From contig JANYDU010000010.1 in the NCBI GenBank assembly GCA_025359805.1, positions 1 through 47,445 on the forward strand: DNA of 47,445 nucleotides. The letters run 5' to 3'. The DNA is from Bacteroidota bacterium. GTDB lineage: Bacteria; Bacteroidota; Bacteroidia; UKL13-3. Position 1 is the stretch's first letter. Each line of letters starts with the position of its first letter. A program made the translations under genes and the position numbers. The notes beneath the pieces are model-generated. The model did no database searches. It was not told where the DNA came from and saw only the letters and a program-made list of their open reading frames with translations. This document shows positions 17,052 to 25,582 of the stretch, piece by piece.

Positions 17052-18293
17052 ATGGAACAACATCAACTTTTACCCCATTTGTTTAGAACAGAATACAGAA
17101 AAATAATTGCTGTAATATGCAAGGTATTCGGAATCGAACATATTGAAATAGCTGAAGACATTGTGAGTGATACTTTTTTATTAGCTGCCGAAACTTGGGG
17201 ACAAAAAGGTTTACCTAAAAATCCTACTGCATGGCTTTATACTGTTTCAAAAAATAAAGCTCTTGATTTTTTGAAACACCATAAAATATTTGCGCAAAAA
17301 ATTTCCCCAGAGATTAAAAATACTGAACCTATTTTATATGAATTAGCCATTGATTGGTCGAACAAAAATATAAATGATAGTCAGTTGCAAATGATATTTG
17401 CTATTTGTCATCCATGTATTTCAACCGAAGCACAAATTGGTTTGGCATTAAATATTCTATGTGGTTTTGGTGTTGATGAAATTGCCGATGCATTTTTAAC
17501 CAATAAAGAAACTATTTATAAACGATTAACAAGAGCCAAAGAAAAACTCAGAATTGAAAAAGTGAAAATTGATCTCCCAAGTCAGTTAGAAATTAGTAAC
17601 AGATTAGCAACTGTTTTAACCACTTTGTATTTATTGTTTAGTGAAGGATATTATTCTACATCACAAAATACAACATTACGAAAAGACCTATGTGTAGAAG
17701 CTATGCGGTTAAATTTAATGTTGATAGAGCATCCTCAAACCAATATACCTGAGGCCGTTGCTTTACTTTCATTAATGTGTTTTCATTCGTCACGATTTGA
17801 TGCACGAACGAATCAAGATGGGGAAGTTATTTTATATGAGAATCAAGACACAAATCTTTGGAATAACGATTTAATTAATAAAGGAGAATATTACTTAAAC
17901 CTCGCTTCAACCGGAAATAAACTTTCAAAATATCACTTAGAAGCAGCCATTGCTTTTTGGCATACCAACAAAAAAGATACTACAGAAAAATGGGAAAACA
18001 TATTACAGCTTTACAATAAATTATTACAAATAGAATATTCTCCCATTGCAGCATTAAATAGAACTTATGCGCTTTCAAAAGCCAATGGAAAAATGGAAGC
18101 CATTGTGGAAGCAGAAAAAATAAATCTACTTGATAACCAATTTTATCATTCACTTTTAGCCAATCTTTATATGGAAATAAATGAAGCCAAATCATTATTT
18201 CATTTACAAAGTGCTTTATTGCTATGTAAAACTTTAACAGAAAAAAATATCATCATCAAAAAAATACAGGCAATTGAGGCATTGAAAAACTAA
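17052..18293 (+). CDS. ECF42-group RNA polymerase sigma factor with C-terminal extension
   Basis: The 413-residue protein has sigma region 2 near the start (VFGIEHIEIAEDIVSDTFLLAAETWGQKGLPKNPTAWLYTVSKNKALDFLKHH), region 4 at about 135-170 (GLALNILCGFGVDEIADAFLTNKETIYKRLTRAKEKLR), and about 230 further residues of helical DUF6596/TPR-like sequence (LLFSEGYYSTS, SPIAALNRTYALSKANG). This is the ECF42 architecture, which lacks a classical anti-sigma factor and is typically encoded with DGPF-domain proteins, as here. The C-terminal extension is thought to control activity in place of an anti-sigma factor. The ATG is 3 bp after a terminator-like hairpin. Target promoters are unknown, but the preceding YCII and VOC genes are the usual candidates. 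Confidence 0.9.
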   Translation: MEQHQLLPHLFRTEYRKIIAVICKVFGIEHIEIAEDIVSDTFLLAAETWGQKGLPKNPTAWLYTVSKNKALDFLKHHKIFAQKISPEIKNTEPILYELAIDWSNKNINDSQLQMIFAICHPCISTEAQIGLALNILCGFGVDEIADAFLTNKETIYKRLTRAKEKLRIEKVKIDLPSQLEISNRLATVLTTLYLLFSEGYYSTSQNTTLRKDLCVEAMRLNLMLIEHPQTNIPEAVALLSLMCFHSSRFDARTNQDGEVILYENQDTNLWNNDLINKGEYYLNLASTGNKLSKYHLEAAIAFWHTNKKDTTEKWENILQLYNKLLQIEYSPIAALNRTYALSKANGKMEAIVEAEKINLLDNQFYHSLLANLYMEINEAKSLFHLQSALLLCKTLTEKNIIIKKIQAIEALKN

Positions 18294-18399
18294 ATATAAC
18301 AACCGTAGATTCTAAGTTATCTCTATCAAAAAAATGTAAGACTTTGTAAAAGTTTTAAATTGTTGTGTTTATTTTTATATTGCGTGTAATCTCATAAAT

Positions 18400-19116
18400 A
18401 TGAAACTTCTAAAAACATTACTCTTAGTTTTAATGCTTAATGTATTTAACGTTATTGCACAAAACGACTCTACTTACGGAAATAAAAAACTTTATTTCCA
18501 AAACCAAATAGGTATTAATGCAACCAATTTTATTAAACAGTTTCTTTCATTAAATAGTGCCAGTTTAGGTGCGCCTAGTTCTTATGATTTTAATTATAAA
18601 CTACTCGTTGGATGGAATTCTAAATCTACTTTATTGGCTGGTTTAAGAACTGGAGTAGGATATACTACTTCTAGCAAAAACTCAAATAATATAACAGATG
18701 GTACAAGCCGAAACTCTGATAATAATAGTTTTGCATGGCGTATTGGTGCTGAGTTACAACAAAAAATTAGCAAATCGTGGCTTGTTTATTACGGAGTTGA
18801 TTTTGTAAGAACAGTTTCAGAAAATAATACTCAGTCGGTAATAAATAATGGTTCAACTTTTAATCCTAATCTTGTTACAACAACTTCAACAGATAATAGC
18901 AAAATAATTGGATGGGGTCCTGTAATAGGAGTTCAGTTTAGGGTAACTAAAAGAATTTGTTTAGCTACCGAAGCTTCCTTTTATTTAACTCAAACTACAG
19001 GTGGGCAAAAAACAACATCCAGTAATCCAAATAATAATGTTTCAGAAACTACAATAAGCGACAAAAACACCTCTATCGTTACTCCAACATTTGTAAATTT
19101 TAATATCATATTTTAA
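18400..19116 (+). CDS. Putative outer-membrane beta-barrel protein
   Basis: A 238-residue protein with a signal peptide (MKLLKTLLLVLMLNVFNVIAQ). It then has strand-rich, Asn/Ser/Thr-rich sequence with alternating hydrophobic residues (LLAGLRTGVGYTTSS, WLVYYGVDFVRTVS, WGPVIGVQFRVTKRICLATEASFYLTQ) and a C-terminal Phe (FVNFNIIF), matching small 8-strand barrels. Poly-Asn/Ser loops at about 92-108 and 205-225 look like extracellular loops. The next gene, a di-heme peroxidase lipoprotein, begins 22 bp downstream on the same strand, so the two may be co-transcribed. No family name can be assigned. Confidence 0.65.
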   Translation: MKLLKTLLLVLMLNVFNVIAQNDSTYGNKKLYFQNQIGINATNFIKQFLSLNSASLGAPSSYDFNYKLLVGWNSKSTLLAGLRTGVGYTTSSKNSNNITDGTSRNSDNNSFAWRIGAELQQKISKSWLVYYGVDFVRTVSENNTQSVINNGSTFNPNLVTTTSTDNSKIIGWGPVIGVQFRVTKRICLATEASFYLTQTTGGQKTTSSNPNNNVSETTISDKNTSIVTPTFVNFNIIF

Positions 19117-19138
19117 TCGTTTTAAATAATTTGTTATT

Positions 19139-20251
19139 ATGAAACTAAAACATATTTCGATTATATTCATTTTGATAATGAGTATTTTTATTGTTGCCTG
19201 TATGGAAACAAAAGAACAAGATATCAATCTTAAAGGCACAAAACTTGTACTTCCACAAACTCCTTATAATTATGACCTTCAATTCCCATTTATAGAAAAT
19301 AATATAGCAACACTTGGTCGTGTGCTTTTTTATGACAAAGTTTTATCTATTAACAATACTGTTTCTTGTGCCACATGCCACAAACAAGAATTAGCTTTTA
19401 GTGATGATAAAGCTTTTAGCATCGGTTTTGGAGATCAACTTACTCTTCGTAATTCGATGGCAATTATCAACCCTGGTTCACGACAAAATGGATTTTTTTG
19501 GGACTTAAGAGAACTTTTTTTAGATAATATGGTTATTAAGCCTCTACAAAACCATATTGAAATGGGATTTGATAATATGGATCATGTAGTCAAGAAGATA
19601 AGTGCAACTAATTACTACCCTAATCTTTTCAAAAACGCTTTCGGAACTACTGAAATTACACAATCAAAAATTCAACAAGCAATTTCAGGATTTCTACAAG
19701 CAATGAATTCAAATAATTCAAAATATGATTTAGGTATAAATAACAATTTTACAAATTTTACTTCTCAAGAATTATTAGGAATGGATTTAGTAACAGAAAA
19801 ATTGTATTGCAAGTTCTGCCATAGTGGAAGAGATTTTAGACCAGAGTTTTATCAAAGAAATGGTGGTGGTGGAGCAAATATTGGATTGGAAATGTCGTAT
19901 TTGGATAAAGGTATTAAACTTCCTACTACAGGAATACAGGGTGAAGGATTTTTTAAAATACCAAGTTTAAGAAATGTGGAATTAACTGCACCTTATATGC
20001 ATGATGGTCGCTTTAAAACTTTAGAAGAAGTAGTTGAACATTACAGCACAGGTGTTCAAAATCATCCAAACTTAAGTGATGAACTCAAAAGAGAAATAAC
20101 AGTTAATGGAGGTTTCATTTTACACAAAGAAGCTGTAAAACTTAATTTAACAGATGGTGATAAAAAAGCCATTGTTGCATTTCTTAAAACACTTACCGAT
20201 TATAAATTTATTACAGACGAAAAGTTTTCTAGCCCTTTTAAGGCAAATTAG
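19139..20251 (+). CDS. Di-heme cytochrome c peroxidase / MauG-like lipoprotein
   Basis: The 370-residue protein has a lipoprotein signal (IFIVAC, lipidated Cys21) and two c-type heme sites, CATCH (77-81) and CKFCH (224-228). These sit in the fold of bacterial cytochrome c peroxidases (LGRVLFYDKVLS, FWDLRELFLDNMVIKPLQNHIEMG, then RNVELTAPYMHDGRFKTLEEVVEHY). Met287 in YMHDG is the expected axial ligand of one heme. Classical enzymes reduce H2O2 with electrons from small cytochromes; MauG relatives oxidise protein residues. The lipid anchor places it in the periplasm or at a membrane face. It probably shares a transcript with the barrel gene 22 bp upstream. It converges on prmC, with a 40-bp gap. 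Confidence 0.9.
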   Translation: MKLKHISIIFILIMSIFIVACMETKEQDINLKGTKLVLPQTPYNYDLQFPFIENNIATLGRVLFYDKVLSINNTVSCATCHKQELAFSDDKAFSIGFGDQLTLRNSMAIINPGSRQNGFFWDLRELFLDNMVIKPLQNHIEMGFDNMDHVVKKISATNYYPNLFKNAFGTTEITQSKIQQAISGFLQAMNSNNSKYDLGINNNFTNFTSQELLGMDLVTEKLYCKFCHSGRDFRPEFYQRNGGGGANIGLEMSYLDKGIKLPTTGIQGEGFFKIPSLRNVELTAPYMHDGRFKTLEEVVEHYSTGVQNHPNLSDELKREITVNGGFILHKEAVKLNLTDGDKKAIVAFLKTLTDYKFITDEKFSSPFKAN

Positions 20252-20291
20252 ATTTTTGTTATCCCCGATTAAATTAGTTTATTAGTTAAAA

Positions 20292-21167
20292 CTAAAACCT
20301 ATTGGAACCAACCACCACCCTATTTTTACCCTGCAAATCTTTTACAATAGTTACCTCATCATACCCTTTGTTCTCAAGCATGGTTTTTACATCCATCCCA
20401 TAATTTTCATTTATTTCAAAGTATAGTTTTCCGTTTTGAATTAAATGTGATTTAGAGAAATCGGCAATGGCATTATAAAATAAAAGTGGATTATCATCAC
20501 TCACAAATAATGCTAAATGAGGCTCAAAATTGAGCACATTTTTTTGCATCTCTATTTTTTCTTTTTGTGTGATGTATGGAGGATTACTTACAATAATTGA
20601 GAATTGAGAATTAGGAATTGAGAATTGAGAATTAAGAATATCTCCCTCAATAAACTCAATATTGGTTTTGTTTAAGAAGGCATTTTCATTAGCAACTTCT
20701 AAAGCATCTGTTGAAATATCTAACGCTGTAACGTGCGCAAACGGAAGATTTTTTTTAAGCGCAATTGGAATACAACCACTACCTGTTCCAATATCCAAAA
20801 TATTAAAAACAGTATTGTTTTGCAGCTTCAAATTTCTTACATTTTTTATAACTAGTGTTACTAATTCTTCTGTTTCAGTACGAGGAATTAATACCTGTTT
20901 ATTTACTCGAAATCGAAGTCCAAAAAAATCGGCAATTCCTAAAACATACTGAACTGGTTGATGAGATAACAACTTATTTAAAATAGCATTTAGCTGTGCA
21001 ATTTCTATATCATTAATTTGTTTATCTAAAAAAAACAGGTGTTGCTTTTTAATATATAAAATTTCTTCAAACACTATATTGGCAATGCTTTCAGCTTCAC
21101 TTATCTCATAAATAGATTGAAGTTGAATAACAAAATTTTGATAATATGTGCGAAGTGACTGTGTCAT
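20292..21167 (-). CDS. prmC: Release-factor glutamine methyltransferase
   Basis: Methylates the Gln of the GGQ motif in peptide release factors. From ATG 21167 the 291-residue protein has an N-terminal helical domain, VLIPRTETEELV (92-103), the SAM motif DIGTGSG (125-131) and the substrate-binding NPPY (195-198). A longer frame reaches 21287 but would run over the divergent ribD start, so the internal ATG is used. Between the SAM domain and NPPY is an internal repeat (NSQFSIP-NSQFSI, residues 179-191) encoded by an AATTGAG-type tandem repeat at 20596-20639. It sits just before the active site without changing family length much. Confidence 0.92.
   Translation of the reverse strand: MTQSLRTYYQNFVIQLQSIYEISEAESIANIVFEEILYIKKQHLFFLDKQINDIEIAQLNAILNKLLSHQPVQYVLGIADFFGLRFRVNKQVLIPRTETEELVTLVIKNVRNLKLQNNTVFNILDIGTGSGCIPIALKKNLPFAHVTALDISTDALEVANENAFLNKTNIEFIEGDILNSQFSIPNSQFSIIVSNPPYITQKEKIEMQKNVLNFEPHLALFVSDDNPLLFYNAIADFSKSHLIQNGKLYFEINENYGMDVKTMLENKGYDEVTIVKDLQGKNRVVVGSNRF
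20596..20639. repeat. Short tandem repeat of GAATTGA type inside prmC
   Basis: Two copies of a roughly 21-bp block built from GAATTGA/GAATTAG units lie in tandem. They are in frame and encode NSQFSIP twice. Similar AATTGAG/AATTAAG runs are common between genes in Bacteroidota; finding one inside an essential coding region is less usual. Confidence 0.7.
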
Positions 21168-21208
21168 TTTTAGAGTGTGCAACATACAAAAAACATTACT
21201 TTCGCAAA

Positions 21209-22261
21209 GTGACAAAAGATGAATTATACATACAACGTTGCATAGAGCTTGCTTTAAATGGTATAGGAAGCGTATCTCCAAATCCAATGGTGGGTGCAGT
21301 AATTGTGCATAATGACAAAATTATTGGCGAAGGTTGGCATAAAAAATTTGGTGAAGCACATGCCGAAGTAAATGCCATAAATATTATTGAAGATAAATCC
21401 ATTTTAAAGAACTCCACCATATATGTAAACCTCGAACCATGCAGCCATCATGGGAAAACACCACCTTGTGCAGAATTAATTATTAAACATCAATTTAAAA
21501 AAGTAGTGATTGGAATGATGGATCCATTTGAGCAAGTTGCTGGAAATGGAATAAAAAAATTAAAAGATGCTGGGATTGAAGTAATAGAAAATGTGTTGCA
21601 AAAAAAATGCGAAGAACTGAATAAAAGATTCATCACTTATCATACAAAAAAACGTCCTTATGTAATTTTAAAATGGGCACAAACAATAGATGGATTTATT
21701 GCTCCTGATGCTACAAAAATGAGTACGGAAGAATTTGAAGAAAAAAGACATATAACAGATTTTATTATCCAAAAATTAGTGCATAAATGGCGCACCGAAG
21801 AAGATGCAATACTTGTTGGTACAAATACCGTTGCCTATGATAATCCTGCATTAAATGTAAGAGCATGGATTGGAAATTTACCTATCAGAATTACTATCGA
21901 TAAAAATTTGCGTTTAGCATCAACTCATAAAATATTTGACCAAACACAAGCCACCTTTATTTTTACCGAGCAAGAAAATACATCAATAAAAAATATCACT
22001 TATATAAAAATAGATTTTACAAAAGATATTGCTGCACAAATTTTAACTCATTTATATCAACAACATATTCAATCGCTCATTATTGAGGGTGGAACAAAAA
22101 CCCTTGAAACATTTATCAATAAAGGGCTTTGGGATGAGGCGCAAATTTTTTCCTCACCCAAAATTTTAGTTGATGGAATTAAAGCACCCATTATTTCTGG
22201 AACTATTATTCATCAAAATAATATTGATGGTAAACAACTTACCATTTATCGTAACCTATGA
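21209..22261 (+). CDS. ribD: Bifunctional diaminohydroxyphosphoribosylaminopyrimidine deaminase / reductase
   Basis: Performs two successive steps of riboflavin synthesis. Using GTG 21209 the 350-residue protein begins VTKDELYIQRCIELALNG, typical of RibD. The zinc deaminase site is HAE (51-53) plus PCSHHGKTPPC (77-87). The reductase half carries RPYVILKWAQTIDGFIA, the TNTVAYDNPALNVR segment and the late IEGGTKTLETFI. The frame is open back to ATG 21146, but that would overlap the divergent prmC start and add residues foreign to the family. The start choice is uncertain because no in-frame ATG lies nearby. The stop overlaps the next gene by 4 bp (ATGA). Other rib genes are not in this window. 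Confidence 0.9.
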   Translation: MTKDELYIQRCIELALNGIGSVSPNPMVGAVIVHNDKIIGEGWHKKFGEAHAEVNAINIIEDKSILKNSTIYVNLEPCSHHGKTPPCAELIIKHQFKKVVIGMMDPFEQVAGNGIKKLKDAGIEVIENVLQKKCEELNKRFITYHTKKRPYVILKWAQTIDGFIAPDATKMSTEEFEEKRHITDFIIQKLVHKWRTEEDAILVGTNTVAYDNPALNVRAWIGNLPIRITIDKNLRLASTHKIFDQTQATFIFTEQENTSIKNITYIKIDFTKDIAAQILTHLYQQHIQSLIIEGGTKTLETFINKGLWDEAQIFSSPKILVDGIKAPIISGTIIHQNNIDGKQLTIYRNL

Positions 22262-23118
22262 TTTTTCTTTTTCTTAGCATTCTTTTTTCAGTCGTAACCG
22301 TTAGTTTTTTTAAACTTTTTGAAACGTATAAAGTTGATACTTTTCAAGCTATTATTAGTAACTATGTGGTATGCGTTTTAATGGGAAATTTAATTTCCGA
22401 TAAGCCTATTATCGCCACTACATTTTGGCAAGAAGTGTGGTTTCCTTATACATTTATTTTAGGCTTTTTATTTATCAGCATTTTTTATTGTATTGGCGAA
22501 ACAACCAGAAAAATGGGCGTTTCGGTGAGTATGGTTGCTGCAAAACTTTCAGTAGTAATACCAGTAATATTATCTGTTTTTTTATATAACGAACATATTT
22601 CTCTTATAAAAATGGGGGGAATTACGCTTTCTCTTTTCGCTGTTTATTTTATCAGTAAAAAGGAAAATTCAATATCAAGTACAACAACCAATTTATGGTT
22701 ATTACCTGTTTTGGTTTTTGTTGGTAGTGGGATGATTGACTCCTTATTAAACTTTATCGAAACTCGTTACATCCCTCCTGCCAATGCAAATGAAATTGTG
22801 AGTACAATTTTTTTAATCGCATTTTCAATGGGTATTCTTGCTTTTGTGTATCAATATTTATTTGCTAAAGCCACACTTAAGCTAAAAAGTGTTTTATGGG
22901 GATTTGCATTAGGAGTTCCTAATTATTTTTCGATGTATTTTTTAGTAAAGACTTTAGGCAGCTATGATGCCAGCCATATTTTCCCTATTAATAATATTGG
23001 AATTGTTGTGGTATCAACTCTAATTTCTTTGCTTTTTTTTAAAGAAATTTTAACCCGTATCAATTGGATAGGTTTTTCAATAGCTATAATTTCTATTTTA
23101 ATAATTTCACTAAGCTAA
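22258..23118 (+). CDS. EamA/DMT-like membrane permease
   Basis: The 286-residue protein is hydrophobic throughout, with about ten predicted helices and a short polar linker (SKKENSISSTTTN) between the two halves, the EamA arrangement. It is distinct in sequence from the EamA protein at 1654. Its start overlaps the ribD stop (ATGA) and its stop overlaps the next start (TAATG), so ribD, this gene and the YigZ gene are translationally coupled. Substrate is unknown; the coupling to ribD makes export of a metabolite related to flavin synthesis a speculation only. Confidence 0.8.
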   Translation: MIFLFLSILFSVVTVSFFKLFETYKVDTFQAIISNYVVCVLMGNLISDKPIIATTFWQEVWFPYTFILGFLFISIFYCIGETTRKMGVSVSMVAAKLSVVIPVILSVFLYNEHISLIKMGGITLSLFAVYFISKKENSISSTTTNLWLLPVLVFVGSGMIDSLLNFIETRYIPPANANEIVSTIFLIAFSMGILAFVYQYLFAKATLKLKSVLWGFALGVPNYFSMYFLVKTLGSYDASHIFPINNIGIVVVSTLISLLFFKEILTRINWIGFSIAIISILIISLS

Positions 23119-23732
23119 TGCTATTTTCAGATACCTATTTTGTTTTACAATCACCTTGCGAGGGTTCGTATAAAGATAAAGGAAGTAAATTTTTAGCTTT
23201 TGCTTTCCCCGTTCAAAATGAAGATGATGCAAAAACAATCATTCATCAACTTAAAAAAGAATATTATACTGCCGCACATCATTGCTATGCTTATGTAATA
23301 GGTGCAGGTAAAGAAATTGAAAAAGTAAATGATGATAGAGAACCTTCAAATACTGCCGGAAAACCTATATTAAGAAGTATTTTATCAAAAGATATAACCA
23401 ATACTTTAATTGTAGTTATTAGATATTTTGGCGGAAAATTATTAGGCGTACCTGGACTCATACAAGCTTATGGTGAAGCCGCAAAAGATGCCTTAGAACA
23501 TGCAACCATTTTAGAAAAAATAGTAACCGAACAATATGAACTGCAATTTGATTATGAACATGAAAATGAAGCCTTCAGAATTATTAAACATTACGGATTA
23601 AAAATTTTGCAACATCATCATGCTGAAAAAATTACACTTATATTTGAGGTGCGAAAATCGCAAGCTGAGCAAACTTTAAAAGCGGTACATGATAAAAGAT
23701 TATTTGAAATTAAATTTATTACTGAACATTAA
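23118..23732 (+). CDS. YigZ/IMPACT-family protein
   Basis: From ATG 23118 the protein is 204 residues, the usual size. The N-terminal IMPACT domain shows CEGSYKDKGSKFLAFAFPV, YTAAHHCYAYVIG, DDREPSNTAGKPIL and VIRYFGGKLLGVPGLIQAYGEAA, which are the strongly conserved blocks of the family. The smaller C-terminal domain has an EF-G domain IV/V-like fold. The eukaryotic relative IMPACT regulates the GCN2 kinase; the bacterial role is not established. The frame is open to 23064, but that part lies inside the upstream permease gene. It is the last gene of the ribD-permease-yigZ coupled set. Confidence 0.9.
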   Translation: MLFSDTYFVLQSPCEGSYKDKGSKFLAFAFPVQNEDDAKTIIHQLKKEYYTAAHHCYAYVIGAGKEIEKVNDDREPSNTAGKPILRSILSKDITNTLIVVIRYFGGKLLGVPGLIQAYGEAAKDALEHATILEKIVTEQYELQFDYEHENEAFRIIKHYGLKILQHHHAEKITLIFEVRKSQAEQTLKAVHDKRLFEIKFITEH

Positions 23733-23747
23733 AATCAATTAGACAAT

Positions 23748-25559
23748 ATGCGAATCACACCAAAAATAAATTTAATAACGTATTTTATCCTTACCCTATT
23801 TTGTGTTCCAACTTTTGTGTTTGCACAAAAAATAAATACTCAACATACTGATTTAAAAAATGCGCTTGATCAACTAAATACTCAATCAGCAAAAGCCGAA
23901 TTTAATTCTGGTAGAATTGTATTGAATGATGATGATATGGATAAAACCATTCACGATTATTTTAAGAGCAAACTTATCGAGATACAAAAAACAACCGATG
24001 ATTTAAAACTATTACATAACAACACAAGTAGCATGGGTTATCATTATCACTACCTACAAACGTATAAGAATATTCCTATTTATGGAGCCACGCTTGATAT
24101 AACCTTAGCACCTGGCGGAACCATACTCTCATCTTTCAATAACCTCATCAACTCAACAACATTTGAAGAAGTGAATTTTGCTGCAGATATATCAAAAGGC
24201 GAACCGATATTTATTTATACAAACCAAACTATTGTACCTGCATATAAAAGATATTTAGGCTATGATGAATTGATTAGTGATGCCAATGGAAACCTTATCA
24301 GACAAAAGGATACTCGTTTGTATTATATGAATGATGATACTACTGTTACAGGTAAAGTTTTTCTTCCTGATCCATTAACTTCTCAAAGTGTAATTTATGG
24401 GCAAAATGGAACCTACCAACATTTTAACGATAGTGATTATGCCTTATTAAATGACCAAAGAATTTCGGTAAATTTTACTGCAACATTTAAAAATGATACT
24501 TTTTATTTGGAGAATCAATACACCAAAATAGTTGATATAGGATTTCCATTTACTAACCCAGTTAAATCAGCACAGCCAGTGTTTAATTATACCCGCAAGC
24601 AAGATGGGTTTAAAGATGTGATGGCTTTTTATCATATCTATTCCACTCAACTTTATTATCAATCGTTGGGGTTTAATAATTTAAAAAATTATCAAATTAA
24701 AATAGACGCACAAGAAGCATCAATTGGCGACAACTCCTATTTTAATCCATCAGATACTACGTTAAATTTTGGAACAGGTGGAATTCCTGATGCTGAAGAT
24801 GGAGATGTATCGAGTCATGAATACACGCATGCACTATCGTGGTTTATAAATGCCACTCCAAATATGAGTAACGAACGAAGAGCTGTTGAAGAAGGAATGT
24901 GCGATGTAATTGCAGCCATTAAATCAAAAAAATATACTTCCTTTAATTGGCGAAAACTGTACAATTTTGATGGGGCAAATCCAATTGCATCAGGTATAAG
25001 TGGTTTTTGGGGAGGAAGAATGGGAGACTCAGAAAAGACTTATGATGATTACACCGGAAGTAACTATTATGTTGATTGTGTAATTTGGTCGTCAATTATG
25101 CTTGATATAACAGAACAAATTGGTATGGATGAAACAGCAAAACTCATGCTCACTTCTATATACTCCATGCCATACAATATTACCATGCCACAAGCAGCAA
25201 TTTTATTTTTACAAGCTGATAGTATATTAAATGCTAAAAAATATACTTGGAAAATTAACCCTATTTTTAATGCTCGAAAACTCGGAAATTTTGCAACAGG
25301 TATTAATGATATTCGAGTTCAACAAAATTTTAAACTCTTTAATACACTTGATTTTGCTAATGGTTCGGGAGATGCAATAATTGAAGTTACTTCTCCTTCA
25401 AACATTACTATTTATAATTTACAAGGACAAAAAGTGTTGGAGCAAAAACAAATTGCACATCAGATTTCTATTTCTCCATCCTCATTTTTAAGTGGATTTT
25501 ATTTTATCATCATACAAAATGAAAAAGGAACAAGCACAGCAAAAATCAATAAATTTTAA
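23748..25559 (+). CDS. Secreted zinc metallopeptidase (M4/M36-like gluzincin) with T9SS sorting domain
   Basis: The 603-residue protein has a signal peptide (cut near FVFAQ, residue 27) and a propeptide of the fungalysin/thermolysin type (YHYHYLQTYKNIPIYGATLDITLAPGG, about 98-125). The catalytic domain has HEYTH (357-361) and the downstream ligand motif EEGMCD (E382, D386), the gluzincin pattern HExxH...ExxxD. The C-terminal part (about 520-603) is a T9SS sorting domain (NITIYNLQGQKVLEQ, LSGFYFIIIQNEKGTSTAKINKF). The expected role is extracellular protein degradation after T9SS export and prodomain removal. It is 15 bp after the YigZ gene and 23 bp before the triple-repeat coiled-coil gene, so they may share a transcript. 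Confidence 0.88.
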   Translation: MRITPKINLITYFILTLFCVPTFVFAQKINTQHTDLKNALDQLNTQSAKAEFNSGRIVLNDDDMDKTIHDYFKSKLIEIQKTTDDLKLLHNNTSSMGYHYHYLQTYKNIPIYGATLDITLAPGGTILSSFNNLINSTTFEEVNFAADISKGEPIFIYTNQTIVPAYKRYLGYDELISDANGNLIRQKDTRLYYMNDDTTVTGKVFLPDPLTSQSVIYGQNGTYQHFNDSDYALLNDQRISVNFTATFKNDTFYLENQYTKIVDIGFPFTNPVKSAQPVFNYTRKQDGFKDVMAFYHIYSTQLYYQSLGFNNLKNYQIKIDAQEASIGDNSYFNPSDTTLNFGTGGIPDAEDGDVSSHEYTHALSWFINATPNMSNERRAVEEGMCDVIAAIKSKKYTSFNWRKLYNFDGANPIASGISGFWGGRMGDSEKTYDDYTGSNYYVDCVIWSSIMLDITEQIGMDETAKLMLTSIYSMPYNITMPQAAILFLQADSILNAKKYTWKINPIFNARKLGNFATGINDIRVQQNFKLFNTLDFANGSGDAIIEVTSPSNITIYNLQGQKVLEQKQIAHQISISPSSFLSGFYFIIIQNEKGTSTAKINKF

Positions 25560-25582
25560 ACCCATTTTAAATAACTGAAATT

